Source: Clostridiales bacterium
Lineage (GTDB): Bacteria; Bacillota; Clostridia; Clostridiales; Clostridiaceae
Length of the DNA stretch: 45,511 nt
Direction of reading: 5' to 3'
Assembly (NCBI GenBank): GCA_012520205.1
Contig: JAAYOT010000237.1
Span: 1 to 45,511 of the forward strand
In this document: positions 43,993 to 45,511 of the stretch, in pieces
Position numbering within the stretch: the first letter of the stretch is position 1
How the letters are laid out: every line of letters starts with the position of its first letter
Made by a program: the position numbers and the translations under genes
Notes under the pieces: generated by a model
Databases searched by the model: none
The model's input: only the letters and a program-made list of their open reading frames with translations
Told to the model about the DNA's origin: nothing

Positions 43993-44160
43993 TCAATCCC
44001 TTGCAATTCTTATATTTTCCATACTATTTTGTGAGCATCCAGAACAATTAGCCTTGCTTTTATCACTACAGTTGCAGCCACCTTTAGATGCTTTACTAAA
44101 GCTTTTATAAAGAGCTGAAATAGCAAATGCTACAATAAGTATTGTTAGTAATATTTCCAT
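43993..44160 (-). CDS. FeoB-associated Cys-rich membrane protein
   Basis: A 55-residue protein from ATG 44160 (after GAGGGTG) to the TGA at 43993. One N-terminal membrane helix (MEILLTILIVAFAISALY) is followed by a short tail with four Cys, CNC and CSGC, the pattern of the FeoB-associated Cys-rich family near ferrous iron transporters. A SigA-like promoter and a Fur box immediately upstream strongly support a real iron-regulated gene. Unusually, no feoA or feoB is next to it here. Confidence 0.83.
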   Translation of the reverse strand: MEILLTILIVAFAISALYKSFSKASKGGCNCSDKSKANCSGCSQNSMENIRIARD

Positions 44161-44186
44161 AAAAACACCCTCTTTTACAATTTGAA

Positions 44187-44204
44187 TTGAAAATCATTAT
44201 CATA
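44187..44204. promoter_or_regulatory. Fur box
   Basis: TTGAAAATCATTATCATA; on the minus strand TATGATAATGATTTTCAA, close to the Fur consensus GATAATGATAATCATTATC. It covers the predicted transcription start of the small Cys-rich gene. Confidence 0.78.
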
Positions 44205-44209
44205 TAAAT

Positions 44210-44238
44210 AGTATAACTAATTGTAAAATCTTAGTCAA
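44210..44238 (-). promoter_or_regulatory. Promoter of the FeoB-associated gene
   Basis: On the minus strand: TTGACT (44238-44233), 17-base spacer, TATACT (44215-44210). The Fur box lies just downstream of the -10. Confidence 0.8.
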
Positions 44239-44378
44239 TAGACTTACTGGTAAATATTATAATACTTAATATAAATATCAAGAATAAATATAAATTAATT
44301 AGAACTTATAGTAAATTACATAATATTATATAACTATATAATTTTTAAATATAACATATTCTTATATTTATTTAAAAA

Positions 44379-44387
44379 TGATATAAT
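44379..44387 (+). promoter_or_regulatory. Extended -10 upstream of the RNase H-fold gene
   Basis: TGATATAAT (TATAAT at 44382-44387); weak -35. It is 55 bases before the GTG start. The rest of the 44239-44442 gap is plain AT-rich DNA. Confidence 0.55.
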
Positions 44388-44442
44388 GTTATAAGATAGT
44401 AATAATACAAGGTGATAATGATAAGGAAGAAAGAGTGGTAAT

Positions 44443-45180
44443 GTGATTATTCGAGAAAATATTATAGAAGTAGAGCCCACACTTGAAAAATATATGCTGA
44501 AGACGGACTATATTAATAAAACACCGGAAGAACTTATATTTTTCGATTTAGAGCATTACGTTTATAAGAAACCTAAATGTATTGGTGTTTTTGGAGCCTG
44601 TGTTTATGAAAACAATAAGCTGCATGTTACTCAATATATGATAGAAAATAAAAGTGAAGTTGTTCAGATACTATATTTAGCCAAAAAATATTTTGTTAAA
44701 ATGAAAAGAAAAGGAAAAAATGCAATAGTTACTTTTTCGGGAAATAACGATTACACTGTGATAAATTATCTTTTTGAAAAATATAATATTGATTTTAACT
44801 TTTCTAGAGAATTTCAGGATATTGATATTCAAAGGGAATATGAAAAAGAAAAAAAACATTCTATAGGACTTAAGAATTTAGAAAAGGAATTTGGAATAAA
44901 AAGAGAAGAAAGAGATTTAATAAGTGGATCAAATTTAGCAAAAACCTTTAATAAAGTATTAAAAGACAGGGAATATATTATTAGAATGCCAAAAGAAAAA
45001 ATTGAAACAATACTTCTTTATAATGAAGCAGATGTAACAAATTTATATCATATTTATACTTCTTGGAATGAGTATATTAATAAAGATGCTGAAGAGACTA
45101 TAGCTGGGAATAATTTAGAAGAAAAGAATATAGATTTAGAAGAAAAAATAGATGAAGATTTGAAGAAAGACAAAGAATAA
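44443..45180 (+). CDS. RNase H-fold exonuclease-like protein (YprB/RNase_H_2 type)
   Basis: 245 residues. The DEDD-type acidic residues are visible: FFDLEHY near residue 28, FSGNNDYTVINYLF near 105, and LYNEADVTNLYHIY near 205. This is the RNase_H_2 (YprB-like) fold, assigned to nucleic-acid cleavage; the substrate is unknown. The C-terminus is a charged Glu/Asp/Lys-rich tail. GTG 44443 has a poor ribosome site (AGAGTGG, 4-5 bases), so the start is uncertain. Confidence 0.78.
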   Translation: MIIRENIIEVEPTLEKYMLKTDYINKTPEELIFFDLEHYVYKKPKCIGVFGACVYENNKLHVTQYMIENKSEVVQILYLAKKYFVKMKRKGKNAIVTFSGNNDYTVINYLFEKYNIDFNFSREFQDIDIQREYEKEKKHSIGLKNLEKEFGIKREERDLISGSNLAKTFNKVLKDREYIIRMPKEKIETILLYNEADVTNLYHIYTSWNEYINKDAEETIAGNNLEEKNIDLEEKIDEDLKKDKE

Positions 45181-45225
45181 ATTTTTTTATTATAGAATTA
45201 TATTAATTTAAGAAGAAATTCTTAA

Positions 45226-45267
45226 ATGATAGATGCTCCTAATTTTTAGGAGCATCTATCATTTTTA
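45226..45267 (+). terminator. Terminator shared by converging genes, overlapping the comEC-like coding end
   Basis: A perfect 15-bp stem (45226-45240 with 45248-45262) and T-run. Its right arm encodes the last codons of the gene on the minus strand, so one sequence serves as terminator and coding DNA. Confidence 0.88.
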
Positions 45268-45511
45268 AAGACTTTCCGTCAGATATAATAACAATTGTAC
45301 CCTTAAGATCTGTTCTAAAAACTTTAGTATCCTTAATCCTTTCTAAGACTTCCTTAGTAGGGTGTCCATAATTATTATTTTCTCCTGCTGAAATGACACT
45401 TATATAAGGATCTACTTTAGAGAAAAATTCCTTGCTAGTTGAAGAGGAGGACCCGTGATGACCAATTTTTAAAAGGTCAGCTTTTAAATTATAGCCTGAA
45501 TTTATAACCTC
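45239..45511 (-). CDS. ComEC/Rec2-like metallo-beta-lactamase domain protein (3' end only)
   Basis: The last 90 residues of a gene running off the right edge. The reading frame gives LLKIGHHGSSSSTSKEFF, ISVISAGENNNYGHPTKEVL and FRTDLKGTIVIISDG, the unmistakable C-terminal part of ComEC-type metallo-beta-lactamase domains. GHHGS holds metal ligands. Without the 5' part I cannot tell a full ComEC DNA-uptake channel from a standalone secreted MBL hydrolase, which is common in clostridia. Confidence 0.88.
   Translation of the reverse strand, partial: EVINSGYNLKADLLKIGHHGSSSSTSKEFFSKVDPYISVISAGENNNYGHPTKEVLERIKDTKVFRTDLKGTIVIISDGKSLKMIDAPKN

Noticed and set aside
44414-44426. Second Fur box (GATAATGATAAGG) near the RNase H-fold gene
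   Set aside because: Only one half matches; it overlaps the leader close to the ribosome site and lacks the second half-site.

Overview
The window is AT-rich, densely coded chromosome from a low-GC, spore-forming anaerobe of the Clostridium type. Supporting signs are strong AGGAGG-like ribosome sites, TTG and GTG starts, sporulation genes (yqfC, yqfD, a CotS-family kinase-fold gene, a possible BofC-like protein), pyruvate phosphate dikinase, a tRNA-dependent (T-box) argS leader, and an RNase P RNA that reads as structural type A. No species is assigned.

Positions 1-18700 hold the conserved housekeeping block on the + strand. First comes yqfC-yqfD-pgpH-ybeY-dgkA/PAP2-cdd-era-recO and a DUF4342-like gene. 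The order matches the Bacillus block except that phoH is absent between yqfD and pgpH. A ccpN-like regulator and ppdK follow, then a reversed CotS-family gene, then dgt-dnaG-rpoD-trmK-nif3. The dnaG ribosome site and TTG start lie inside a predicted hairpin.

Positions 18700-23200 hold rnpB, small membrane proteins, a TPP riboswitch driving the thiamine transporter gene thiT, an aldose 1-epimerase gene broken by a one-base deletion, and a potassium channel. Positions 23200-27400 are a trehalose module: divergent treR, then treP-treC behind a consensus promoter carrying two TreR-type operators. A tRNA-Leu(GAG) and assorted single genes follow (CmpB-family membrane protein, HAD phosphatase, glucosaminidase, acylphosphatase, ndk).

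Positions 31000-39420 are mostly on the - strand: a polyamine uptake operon (XRE-cupin regulator, potA, potB, potC, potD), a DEDD exonuclease, arginase and a membrane-anchored protein. A GNAT protein with a degenerate DJ-1/PfpI-like C-terminal half stands between them on the + strand. Positions 39500-45511 hold an LCP-family cell-wall ligase, a site-2-protease homologue that has lost all visible zinc ligands, T-box-argS, a small Fur-box-controlled Cys-rich membrane protein, an RNase H-fold protein and the 3' end of a ComEC-like metallo-beta-lactamase gene.

The main observations are the dead S2P homologue, the GNAT/DJ-1-like fusion, and a family of intergenic repeats phased in 7-nt units. The repeats often abut stop codons and several fold into hairpins. 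I see no CRISPR array, insertion sequence, prophage or defence island, so this is largely core chromosome.
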